A stretch of 64,000 nucleotides of DNA from Aurantiacibacter aquimixticola (GTDB taxonomy: Bacteria > Pseudomonadota > Alphaproteobacteria > Sphingomonadales > Sphingomonadaceae). Both the position numbers and the translations under genes were made by a program. Numbering within the stretch: the stretch's first letter is position 1; the number at the start of each line of letters is the position of its first letter. The notes under the pieces were generated by a model that was not told where the DNA came from, did no database searches, and saw only the letters and a list, made by a program, of their open reading frames with translations. Where the stretch lies: NCBI RefSeq assembly GCF_003605475.1, contig NZ_RAHX01000001.1, positions 496,001-560,000 on the forward strand. Direction: 5' to 3'. This document shows positions 42,353 through 51,555 of the stretch, piece by piece.

Positions 42353-42841
42353 ATGGGTCTGCAAGTCATGAACCTTTTTACGAAATTCGCATGTTGCGCT
42401 TTGCTCCTTTCCAGCGCTCCGGCAGCGATTGCACAGGATCAGCCAATCACATTGGAAGGCGACGTGAAGGCTGTCGTCGAAACAATCGACGATACCGGCG
42501 CCGTTCAGATCGAGCTGGTCGAGCCGGGCACGATTGTCCCCGGCGATCGCCTGGTCTTCGGCACCAATTATTCCAACACTGGCGGTGAGCCGGTGGAAAC
42601 CTTCGTGATGACCAATCCGCTGCCGGCACCTGTTCGTCTGGCGCCCGATGCCGATCCTGCGCTCATCGTCTCCGTGGACGGCGGCGAGAGCTTCGGTCGG
42701 CTTGCCGATCTGACGGTAGCGGCGGACGACGGCTCGTCCCGCGCTGCCGAGCATCGCGATGTAACGCATATTCGCTGGACCCTGTCCGTGGTCGAACCCG
42801 GCCAATCGGGTCGGCTCGAATATCCCGCAATCATCCGCTGA
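42353..42841 (+). CDS. Small exported DUF11-related protein (DUF11 locus gene 2)
   Basis: About 162 residues with a signal peptide ending AAIAQ. The mature part is one Ig-like domain: VQIELVEPGTIVPGDRLVFG, TNYSNTGGEPVETFVMTNPL, the VSVDGGESFGRLADLTV segment and a closing LSVVEPGQSGRLEYPAIIR. The pattern 'PGD-rlvf-NtG-p--f--tnplP' is the DUF11 core. It ends with the last strand as in genes 1, 3 and 5. ATG 42353 or 42368 are possible starts, both just before the signal peptide. Directly downstream of gene 1. Confidence 0.8.
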   Translation: MGLQVMNLFTKFACCALLLSSAPAAIAQDQPITLEGDVKAVVETIDDTGAVQIELVEPGTIVPGDRLVFGTNYSNTGGEPVETFVMTNPLPAPVRLAPDADPALIVSVDGGESFGRLADLTVAADDGSSRAAEHRDVTHIRWTLSVVEPGQSGRLEYPAIIR

Positions 42842-42909
42842 CCAGCGGCCGATAACCGCCGAGCCCTGCGGGCGGTCTGATTGCAGGGCACATTCCGAGG
42901 ACCAGAACA

Positions 42910-43959
42910 ATGAAAAGCAACAGGCAATTGCTTGGGGCGGCGAGTGCGATTGTGCTTGCTGGCCTCATAGCAACGCCGGCGATGGCTCAGGAGACCGCCG
43001 CCGGTTCCACGATTACCAACACAGTGACGGTCGACTTCCAGGTCGGCGGCGTCGCGCAGACGGCTGTCACCGATAGCGACACGTTTACGGTCGATCGCAA
43101 GATCGACGTGACCGTGGCGTCGGTCGGCGCATCACCGAACGTCTCCGCCGGGCAGACAGGCGTCGTTCGCCAGTTCACCGTTACGAACGACTCCAACGCC
43201 ACTGTCGGCTTCGCGCTTACGGCGCAGGGTGCAGCAGGCGGCGGCTACATACCGCAAAACGTCGTCATCTTTGACGATATCGATGGCGACGGCGAATATG
43301 ATGCCGGTGAAGAAATTACCTTCATCGACACGCTTGGCCAGGATGAGACCAGAAATGTCTGGGTCAAGTTCGACGTTCCGAACACGGCAACGAATGGGCA
43401 GGCGACCGACATCATCCTCGTAGCCAATGCACACGAGGCCGACACGGGTGCCATCGGCGCTGAGATCGAAGCGACCACCGGTCCGAACGATCCCGATGCG
43501 ATCGACACCGTGCTCGCCGACGGCATCGGCGTTGCCGGCGTCGACGCAGCGAATGCTGGCGATCATGCTGACAGTCACACAGTTGCGGTCAATGCGGCCG
43601 ATATGAGCGTGCAGAAATTCAGCACGGTCGTGTGGGACCCCGTCAATATGACGACCAATCCTAAAGCCATCCCGGGTGCCCGAGTGCAGTACTGCATCGC
43701 GGTCACCAACGCTTCGGGTGCGGCGACGGCCACGAACGTGGTCGTGGACGACGACCTGCCTGGTGAGGTGACGTTCTTCCCTGACGCCTACGGCACGACC
43801 GGCGATGTCATCGTCGACGGCACGCTCAGCGGTGGCCTTTGCACCGGTGGTAGCGAGGTCGACGGATACACCACGGCCGATACGAACGTGAACGAAAGCA
43901 TGTCGGATATCGCCGGCGGCCAGACACGCACGCTCTATTTCACGGTCACGATCGATTGA
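42910..43959 (+). CDS. Exported DUF11-domain protein (DUF11 locus gene 3)
   Basis: A 349-residue paralogue of gene 1. Signal peptide ends AMAQ; ITNTVTVDFQVGG follows as leader strand. A central beta region contains DIDGDGEYDAGEEI (about residue 124), an EF-hand-like Asp-rich loop at the same place as in gene 1, then DVPNTATNGQATDIILVA, which also matches gene 1 (DVPNTVTDGQQSDVELRA). The C-terminal DUF11 domain (230-349) begins DMSVQKFSTVVWDP and has two cysteines (YCIAV and GGLCTGG) absent from gene 1, perhaps a disulfide. Ends LYFTVTID. GAGG precedes the start. Confidence 0.85.
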   Translation: MKSNRQLLGAASAIVLAGLIATPAMAQETAAGSTITNTVTVDFQVGGVAQTAVTDSDTFTVDRKIDVTVASVGASPNVSAGQTGVVRQFTVTNDSNATVGFALTAQGAAGGGYIPQNVVIFDDIDGDGEYDAGEEITFIDTLGQDETRNVWVKFDVPNTATNGQATDIILVANAHEADTGAIGAEIEATTGPNDPDAIDTVLADGIGVAGVDAANAGDHADSHTVAVNAADMSVQKFSTVVWDPVNMTTNPKAIPGARVQYCIAVTNASGAATATNVVVDDDLPGEVTFFPDAYGTTGDVIVDGTLSGGLCTGGSEVDGYTTADTNVNESMSDIAGGQTRTLYFTVTID

Positions 43960-43991
43960 TCCGGGCTGGAACGGACTGACCGGATAACGAC

Positions 43992-46900
43992 ATGACCTTC
44001 ATACGGTCCTCGATGCTTCAGGCGGCAGCAGCGCTACTCATAGCGCTGCTGTCGTTTGTTGTGCTCGAAGGATCGGCCAGCGCGCAGACAATCACCAATG
44101 TGGCTGAAGCGCGCTGGGACCATGAAGGTCGTTCGTTCACCGGCCGGTCCAATCTGGTCGAATTGCGGACTGATCGCACGACATCGCGAGTCCGGACCTA
44201 TGTTCCGGGCACCGATACCCCTCTCACGTATTTCCCTTCTTTCTGCGCGGCGTCCGGCGGAACTGCCACGCCATCCGGCGGCGCCGCCGTCGGAGCAAAT
44301 GCCGTGGAAACCGGCCTCCTGGTTGCAGGACAGGATCTGCTGTTTGCGGTCGAACTGCCTGCGGCAAATCTCGATGCATCGGCCGTCGAAACTGTCGATG
44401 TCGTCCTCTCCAGTAACAGCGGGGACCGCGAGGAACTCACCGTCTACGAAACATCGGCGAATTCCGGCGTATTTATGGGCAGCATCTCGACGCGGCGGAT
44501 GCCGCCGGCCCCCGTTCGGGGCGACTGCCGTCTGAGCCTCGAAAACGGCAATGCGATCGTCATCGACGTGCTCGCGCGCGATGGAAGCTCTGTCATCCTC
44601 ACGACGACGATGGATGTGCTCGCCGATCCTTTCGGTGTCGTTTTCGATAGCGAAAGCGGACAGCCGGTAGACGGCGCGACCGTAACTCTCGTCGACGCAA
44701 TCACTGGTCAGCCAGCACGGGTTTTTGCGGCGGATGGCGTGACGCCATGGCCCTCCACCGTCATCTCCGGCGCACCAGTCACGGATGCTGCCGGAAACGT
44801 CACTCAAATGGACGCTGGCGAATTCTGGTTCCCCCTGACCAGCCTTGGCACATATCGCCTCGTGGTCACGCCTCCGGCGCCCTACACAGCGCCGTCCGCA
44901 GCGACGCCGGATCAGCTTTCACGCATAACTCGCCCGGACGGGCGCGCATTCGTGATCAGCGACGCCTCCTATGGCGACACGTTCAGGCTGGACAGCCCGA
45001 TTCCCGTTCAGGTCGATATCCCGCTCGACCGGCCGGGCGTTTCGGTTTCGCTGGTCAAGACGGCGTCGCGCGATCAGGCGCAGCCGGGCGACGTGATTTT
45101 TTATTCGCTTACCGTTCGTAATCCAGACAGCGCAGCGAAGAACGGCGTCGTCCTGACTGACGTTGCGTCCCCCTATCTGCGATTGCGCCGCGATACGATC
45201 CGCATCGATGGAGAAGAGGCAGGAGGAGACGTCATCGACATTTCCGATGACGGCCGGACGATCGCGCTTAACCTTGGCGACCTCGCCGCAGGTGCGCAGC
45301 GCCGCGTGACATATGCCATGACGGTACTACCCGATGCACCCGCAGGTCACGCCGAAAACTTTGCTTTTGCTATCGATTCCATCGGCCGCCGCGTCGAAAC
45401 CAGCGCATCGGTTGAAGTCTTGCGCGACACGATTGCGGGACGCATGACGATTATCGGCCGCGTAACAGCTGGTCCGTGCTCGCTGACCGACGATATGGAC
45501 CGCATCGGTATTCCCGGCGTGCGCGTGATGATGGAGGACGGCAGCTTCGCCATCACCGATATCGATGGTCGCTACCACTTTGACGGCGTGGTTCCGGGAA
45601 CACATGTCGTCCAGGCGTCGCGGATGACCTTGCCCGAAGGCGGCGAATTTACCGACTGCACGCGCTCGAGCCGTAGCCAGGGCAGCGCAATCACCCGGCT
45701 CGTGACCGGCCGGGGTGGCTCGCTGGCAGTCGTCGATTATCACGCAACCGTTCCGGCAGACACTCTTGGGACCCTTCGTGCCATCACGGCTCCGATTGTC
45801 ACGATAGAAGATGCCGGTTTCGAAATCATCGAAGGAGAACAAACGGATAGCACTGCAGACTTGGCCGGGACCGTTGAGGCAGTAGAGCTTCAGGATGCCG
45901 ATCGGTTCGATTGGCTCTCCTTCGGCGATGGCGAAATCGACTGGCTGGCTCCAGCCATCGATGCCAATCCCCGCGTTCCATCCATCAGGGTCGCCATCCG
46001 CCATCGCCGCGGACAGACGGTGACACTGTTCGTCGATGGTGAAGAAGTGAGCCCGCTTTCCTTCGAAGGCGTGATGCGCCCTGCCGAAGGACGCTGGGAA
46101 GTCAGCCACTGGCGCGGCATCTCCTTGGCGGGAGGACGAACCGAATTGACCGCTCACATCATGAGCGGAGCCGGCAAAGTCGTCGCGGAACTCGAACGCG
46201 AGGTATTCTTCACCACGATCCCGGCAAGAGTGGAGCTTGTGCCTGAGCAATCGGCCCTTGTCGCCGACGGGCGGACTGCACCGGTGGTCGCTGTTCGCGT
46301 GCTTGATGCCGCCGGGCGCCCCATTCGTGAAGGTGTTTCGGGGGAACTCAAAATCGGTGCACCGTACGAGAGTGCCGAGCAGGTCGCGCGCCAGCAGCTC
46401 GACCAGCTGACCCGTCGCGGACCGGCCTCGGCGCGCTGGACGGTTACCGGCGCAGACGGGATTGCCTTCATCGAGCTCGCCCCAACAATGGTAAGCGGTT
46501 CACTTAGTCTCGATTTCCGCTTCGACGACGGGGAAATCGTCCGCGAGCAGCAGCTCGAGGGTTGGATCGTGCCCGGCGATATCGAATGGACCGTAATCGG
46601 CCTTGCCGAAGGCACGATCGGTGCACGCTCGGTTGCCGACAACATGGAGCGAACCGGCAGTTTCGACAGCGACCTCGGTGACGATGCCCGCGTGGCCCTG
46701 TACGCCAAGGGCCGCATCCTCGGCCGCTACCTCGTCACCCTTGCTTACGATAGCGCTGCGCAGGAAGACGATGCTCGCCTGCTCGGCACGCTCGACCCGA
46801 ATGCATATTACACCGTTTTCGCCGATGGTTCGAGCCGGCGTTTCGATGCCGCTTCACGCGAAAAGCTCTACGTTCGCATCGAAACTGCCAGCTTCAACGC

Positions 46901-49112
46901 GCTGTATGGCGATTTTGAAACGGGCTTCGATGATACGCGCCTGCTTCGCTACCAGCGGGTTGCCACCGGTATTTCTGCAGAAGCGCGTCAGGGTCAGGTA
47001 AGCCTGCGCGCTTTCGGTGCAGAAATCGGCACGCGCTTCCGCCGTGATGAGATACAGGGGCAGGGTATCTCCGGTCCCTATACGCTTTCCAGCCGCGCGA
47101 TTATCCCGAATAGCGAGACCGTAACTCTCGAAGTCCGGGACCGCTTCCGCTCGGAAATCATCGTCGACAGCCGCACGCTGACGCGCTTTGCCGATTACGA
47201 CATCGACTTGCTTTCCGGTACGATCAGGTTTCGTGAGCCTATGTTAAGTCGCGACTTCAATCTCAATCCACAATTCATTGTAATTGCTTATGAAGTTGAT
47301 GAGCTGGGTGATGGTGAGATCAATGCAGGCATTCGTGCGGAATGGACAAGCCGGGACGGAGCCGTTCAGGTCGGCACTACGGCTGTCACCGACCGCGGGG
47401 ACGGTGCGCGGACGCTGATGGGCGGCGTCGATCTTCAAGCACAACTCGATCCAAATACCGAACTGCGCGCCGAGCTGGCAGCCAGCCAGACCGATGGCGA
47501 TACGGCAACGGGCTGGCTGATCGAGGCGCAGCATCAGACTGGCTCGCTCGACATCATCGCCTACGCTCGCGAAACAGAGGCCGATTATGGCGTCGGGCAA
47601 CAGAATGGCGTAGAACTTGGCCGCCGGAAGCTCGGCGTCGATAGCCGCGTCCGCTTCGGCGACGATCTGACGGTGCTTGCCAGCCTTTGGCAGGATGACA
47701 GCCTCGCCGACGCCGCACGTCGCCGCGCCGCGCAGGTCGAACTCGGCTACACCACGCAAGCGACGGATTTCCGTCTCGGTCTCGGCCATTTCAATGATCG
47801 CCTTCCGGACGGAACGACGAATACGTCGACCGTAATCGAGGGCGGCGTTACGCAGCGCGCCATGGATAATCGCCTCGAGCTAAGTGCCAGCACCAGCATC
47901 GCGCTGGACGATGCGGAATCAGTAGATTTGCCGGCCCGCCATCGCCTTGGCGCTCGCTATGCCATCACCGATGATGTGCGCATCGTCGGTCAATATGAAC
48001 TCGCCGATGGTGTGGATTTCACGAGTTCCTCGCTCCGCGGTGGGCTGGAATTCACACCATGGCTCGGCGGCCAATTCAATGCCAGCGTGGGCGAGCAGGA
48101 CATCTCCGAGCTCGGCACGCGCAGCTTTGCTGCCTTCGGCCTCGCGCAGACACTGCAGGTCAATGCGGAACTGAGCGTCGATGCGACCTTCGACAGCAAC
48201 TGGACGATCGACGGCGAACCGAGCGTCGCGGATGTGGTCAACACGCTCCAGCCGGTTGCCAGTGGTGGGCAGTTCGGTCCGGGCGGGAGCCTTTTTGAAG
48301 AATTCACCGCCGTTACCGCGGGCGCGGCATGGCGTCGCGAGCGCTGGAGCGCCACGGCTCGCGGCGAATATCGCGATGGCGAATTTGCCGATCGTACCGG
48401 CTTTACTGCCGGTCTTGTCCGACAATTGGGCGAAGGTCGCGTGCTTGGTTCCGGCCTGACGTGGACGCGCGCCAGCGGTGCCAATGGTACGGAAACCGAA
48501 ATTTTGGATGCGGCGCTGGCCTGGGCGCATCGCCCCGCTGACTCCGAATTCGCTTTCCTCAGCAAGGTCGAATACCGCAGCGACGAGGTGCGTAATGCCA
48601 GTGCGGGCGAAGCCGGCCCCGTCGGTCGCACTGCGCTGACGGTGGAAGGCGATGCCCGTGCCAGCCGACTTATCGGCAGCGTTTCTGCAAATTGGTCGCC
48701 GCGTGCCGAGAAAGATCGGGACAACGATGAACAGGCGATGTTCACACGTCGCAGCGAGTTCGGAGCCTTCCTGGCGGTGCGTCACAATTTCGATCGCTTC
48801 GAAGGTTTCGATCTTTCCAGCACGTCCCTCCTCACCGGCCTCGATGCGCGTATCGGCCTTGGCGAACGCTTTGAAGTGGGTGCCAGCGCGACTCTTCGCA
48901 CCGATCTCGAAGGTGGCTATACGAGCTACGCGTTTGGGCCGAATGTCGGCTTCGTGCCGGTCGAAGGCGTGCTGTTAACCGTGGGCTACAATGTTGCGGG
49001 CTTCGACGATCCGGACTTTTCTGCCATGCGCAATATCGATGAGGGTATTTTCGCTGCTGTGCGCATGAAGATCGATGCCGACACTTTCGGCTTCCTGGGG
49101 CTTGGCCGATGA
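43992..49112 (+). CDS. Giant multidomain outer-membrane protein: DUF11, SdrD B-like and Ig domains plus C-terminal barrel (DUF11 locus gene 4)
   Basis: 1706 residues. Signal peptide 1-32 ends SASAQ; ITNVAEARWDHEG repeats the leader strand of genes 1 and 3. Residues ~350-470: DUF11 (SLVKTASRDQAQPGDVIFYS). ~484-560: SdrD B-like/carboxypeptidase-regulatory domain (GIPGVRVMMEDGSFAITDID, GRYHFDGV). ~745-850: Big-type Ig domain (VLDAAGRPIREGVSG). From ~873 on, many amphipathic strands with aromatic girdles (ARVALYAKGRILGRYLVTLA) suggest a large outer-membrane barrel; ALYGDFETGF and VRDRFRS with DYDIDLLSGTIRF precede it. The end is FLGLGR rather than a terminal Phe. I infer an anchor or export channel for the other locus products; no experimental function is known to me. 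Confidence 0.85.
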   Translation: MTFIRSSMLQAAAALLIALLSFVVLEGSASAQTITNVAEARWDHEGRSFTGRSNLVELRTDRTTSRVRTYVPGTDTPLTYFPSFCAASGGTATPSGGAAVGANAVETGLLVAGQDLLFAVELPAANLDASAVETVDVVLSSNSGDREELTVYETSANSGVFMGSISTRRMPPAPVRGDCRLSLENGNAIVIDVLARDGSSVILTTTMDVLADPFGVVFDSESGQPVDGATVTLVDAITGQPARVFAADGVTPWPSTVISGAPVTDAAGNVTQMDAGEFWFPLTSLGTYRLVVTPPAPYTAPSAATPDQLSRITRPDGRAFVISDASYGDTFRLDSPIPVQVDIPLDRPGVSVSLVKTASRDQAQPGDVIFYSLTVRNPDSAAKNGVVLTDVASPYLRLRRDTIRIDGEEAGGDVIDISDDGRTIALNLGDLAAGAQRRVTYAMTVLPDAPAGHAENFAFAIDSIGRRVETSASVEVLRDTIAGRMTIIGRVTAGPCSLTDDMDRIGIPGVRVMMEDGSFAITDIDGRYHFDGVVPGTHVVQASRMTLPEGGEFTDCTRSSRSQGSAITRLVTGRGGSLAVVDYHATVPADTLGTLRAITAPIVTIEDAGFEIIEGEQTDSTADLAGTVEAVELQDADRFDWLSFGDGEIDWLAPAIDANPRVPSIRVAIRHRRGQTVTLFVDGEEVSPLSFEGVMRPAEGRWEVSHWRGISLAGGRTELTAHIMSGAGKVVAELEREVFFTTIPARVELVPEQSALVADGRTAPVVAVRVLDAAGRPIREGVSGELKIGAPYESAEQVARQQLDQLTRRGPASARWTVTGADGIAFIELAPTMVSGSLSLDFRFDDGEIVREQQLEGWIVPGDIEWTVIGLAEGTIGARSVADNMERTGSFDSDLGDDARVALYAKGRILGRYLVTLAYDSAAQEDDARLLGTLDPNAYYTVFADGSSRRFDAASREKLYVRIETASFNALYGDFETGFDDTRLLRYQRVATGISAEARQGQVSLRAFGAEIGTRFRRDEIQGQGISGPYTLSSRAIIPNSETVTLEVRDRFRSEIIVDSRTLTRFADYDIDLLSGTIRFREPMLSRDFNLNPQFIVIAYEVDELGDGEINAGIRAEWTSRDGAVQVGTTAVTDRGDGARTLMGGVDLQAQLDPNTELRAELAASQTDGDTATGWLIEAQHQTGSLDIIAYARETEADYGVGQQNGVELGRRKLGVDSRVRFGDDLTVLASLWQDDSLADAARRRAAQVELGYTTQATDFRLGLGHFNDRLPDGTTNTSTVIEGGVTQRAMDNRLELSASTSIALDDAESVDLPARHRLGARYAITDDVRIVGQYELADGVDFTSSSLRGGLEFTPWLGGQFNASVGEQDISELGTRSFAAFGLAQTLQVNAELSVDATFDSNWTIDGEPSVADVVNTLQPVASGGQFGPGGSLFEEFTAVTAGAAWRRERWSATARGEYRDGEFADRTGFTAGLVRQLGEGRVLGSGLTWTRASGANGTETEILDAALAWAHRPADSEFAFLSKVEYRSDEVRNASAGEAGPVGRTALTVEGDARASRLIGSVSANWSPRAEKDRDNDEQAMFTRRSEFGAFLAVRHNFDRFEGFDLSSTSLLTGLDARIGLGERFEVGASATLRTDLEGGYTSYAFGPNVGFVPVEGVLLTVGYNVAGFDDPDFSAMRNIDEGIFAAVRMKIDADTFGFLGLGR

Positions 49113-51193
49113 GAGCTCATCGCATCTTCGTCGCTCTGCTGGCAATCGTCGTGCTCGGACTCATGCGTCCGGATCTAGCGACCGCTCAGAGCACTGCCAC
49201 CGTTGACTGGACGACGCTTGGGGCTCCAAGCACTGGGGCGTTGCCCAACCCATCGACCGCCACCGCGAGCGATGGCACGACGACGGCAACCGTCCGCTAT
49301 TCGACCGTCGCCAACGGCACTCCGTTCGTTCCGCTGCTCGACACATTCGTCAGCTATTACGATCCCAGTTTCGGTGGCTTTGCCGGCACCCTGCTGATGA
49401 ATTTCGATAACTCCACCTACGATCCCGGTGATAAGCTGACCACTGAGATTACCCTGAATCGGTCCGTCACCGGACTGCAGTTCATCCTCACGGATATCGA
49501 CACGTCCAGTTGGGTGGATGCTGTCGAGGTATTCTACGACAATGGGGACGGCACCTGGCGCAACGTGGCCGAGACGGCTTCGTTCTATACCGCAGGAAGC
49601 GCCGCGACGCGCACCAACAACGCCACCGTGAATGGCTGGCGCGGCACTGCAAATGTGGCGGCCAGTCAGACGACGGGCAATATAGCTTTCAGTTTCGGCA
49701 CCACGCTCGTCAAGCGGGTGCGCATTGTCTATTTCAGCTACACAGGCACGGGCGATCCGGGGGGGCAGGTGTCCGGCATCAGCGACCTCACCTTCAACCG
49801 CGCTTTCGCCGATCTCTCTTTGACGAAGCTATTGCTCACGCCATCGCCGACGAACGGTAGCGCCGCGACGTTCCGCCTGACTTTGAACAATGCCGCAAGC
49901 TCCAGCCTGAGCGCGACAGGTGTCCGGGTGCGCGACACGCTTCCCGCAGGCTTTGCTTACACATCATCGACCGGCACGGGTACGTTCGATCCGGCCACCG
50001 GAATCTGGAACGTCGGCACATTGGCGCGAAACCAGAATGTGAGCATGGAGATCACGGGGACGGTGAATGCGACCTCGGGTGCAGTGCTGACCAACCGTGC
50101 GGAGGTTTCCGCCAGCGATCAGGCCGACCCAGATTCCACGCCGAACAATGGTGTCACCAGCGAAGACGATTTTGCCTCCGCAACGCTTGCAGTTGGCGGA
50201 ACGAGAGCGGCTGGCACGCCCCCAGCGCTGTTCTGTCCCAACCAGTCGATCGTGTTCGATTGGGATAACGTGAATTGGATTCGTGGTTCGCTCAACAACA
50301 CATACGCTCTGGGTAGCCTCGGCAACATTTCATTTTCGATCACCAATCAGGGCACGTTTGTGGCCAAAGCGGACTATGGCGGGGACATCCCCGGCCTATC
50401 CAGCACGATCAATGGCGGCTTGGCGGGAGGCGGTCGATCACTCGTGTACCACACCAATATGCCAGATCGCGCGAGTGAAGCCACCACTACAATCGCACTT
50501 CCGGACGTCATGCGGGGTGCACAGTTCCAAGTATTTGACATAGACTCTTCAGGTTCCTTTGCAGATCGCGTGCAAGTGGAAGGGAGATTGCAGGGCGCGA
50601 CCGTGCAGCCCGTACTTACCAACGGCTCGGCAAACTATATCGTCGGCAATGAGGCGCGGGGTGATGGCTCGTCGAGCGATACGCAGGCCAATGGCAACAT
50701 CACGGTGACGTTCTCGCAGCCTATCGATACGATTATCATTCGATATGGCAATCACGCGGCCGCTCCTGCCGATCCTGGCAATCAGGGCGTTGCACTGCAC
50801 GACATTACTTTCTGCCGACCCACAACGACCTTGACAGTCGACAAGACCAGTCGCTTGCTTAGCGATCCGGTCGATATCGGCGATACCGATTTCCATATTC
50901 CCGGTGCGATCGTGGAATACTGTCTCGTCACTTCTAACACCGGCCAATCGCGCGCGACCGATATCCGCATGAATGACGTCATCCCTCCGCAAATGACCTA
51001 CGTCCCCGGCTCTATCCGGTCTGGCGCCACTTGCTCCGGTGCGAAGACAGTTGAAGACGACGACGCGGCAGGTGCCGATGAAAGCGACCCGGTCGGCGCG
51101 CAGTTTCTTTCGAGCGGTGAAGTTCGCGCGAGTGCTGCTCAGCTATCACCCGGCGCAAGCATAGCGATCATTTTCCGGACGCAGATCAACTGA
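49109..51193 (+). CDS. Exported duplicated lectin-like/DUF11 protein (DUF11 locus gene 5)
   Basis: 694 residues, start overlapping the gene 4 stop by four bases. Signal peptide 1-27 ends ATAQ. The mature protein has two parallel halves: a jelly-roll-like sandwich (about 28-230), a DUF11 domain (232-350; LPAGFAYTSSTGTGTFDPAT), a second sandwich (365-570) and a second DUF11 domain (575-694; IPPQMTYVPGSIRSG). The halves match in LQFILTDIDTSSWVDAVEVF against AQFQVFDIDSSGSFADRVQV. Cysteines occur only in the second half. It ends IIFRTQIN, like the other locus proteins. Possibly a surface adhesin; unproven. Confidence 0.85.
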   Translation: MRAHRIFVALLAIVVLGLMRPDLATAQSTATVDWTTLGAPSTGALPNPSTATASDGTTTATVRYSTVANGTPFVPLLDTFVSYYDPSFGGFAGTLLMNFDNSTYDPGDKLTTEITLNRSVTGLQFILTDIDTSSWVDAVEVFYDNGDGTWRNVAETASFYTAGSAATRTNNATVNGWRGTANVAASQTTGNIAFSFGTTLVKRVRIVYFSYTGTGDPGGQVSGISDLTFNRAFADLSLTKLLLTPSPTNGSAATFRLTLNNAASSSLSATGVRVRDTLPAGFAYTSSTGTGTFDPATGIWNVGTLARNQNVSMEITGTVNATSGAVLTNRAEVSASDQADPDSTPNNGVTSEDDFASATLAVGGTRAAGTPPALFCPNQSIVFDWDNVNWIRGSLNNTYALGSLGNISFSITNQGTFVAKADYGGDIPGLSSTINGGLAGGGRSLVYHTNMPDRASEATTTIALPDVMRGAQFQVFDIDSSGSFADRVQVEGRLQGATVQPVLTNGSANYIVGNEARGDGSSSDTQANGNITVTFSQPIDTIIIRYGNHAAAPADPGNQGVALHDITFCRPTTTLTVDKTSRLLSDPVDIGDTDFHIPGAIVEYCLVTSNTGQSRATDIRMNDVIPPQMTYVPGSIRSGATCSGAKTVEDDDAAGADESDPVGAQFLSSGEVRASAAQLSPGASIAIIFRTQIN

Positions 51194-51405
51194 GGACATC
51201 GCATCTGCGAGATCGCTCAACAGCATAGATGTGGCAATGTCACAGGCATGCGCGTTCTTCCTCACGGATCGTAGCGATATCTTCTGCTAACTCCGCACCC
51301 CGCCAGTCGCGAGAAACGAACGATTAGCCCGACCTGGAGATTAAGTCAGTCCGCCATCGCTCTTCGCGCAGACAGTAAACCGCCTAGAGTAATCTTTAAA
51401 AGATA

Positions 51406-51481
<76 letters not shown>

Positions 51482-51555
51482 ATACCGGCGAATCGCGCGG
51501 AGGCGTCCATATAGCGAGTTCGGGCGCGGGTTAAAGAGCGCATGTGCGATGCGCG

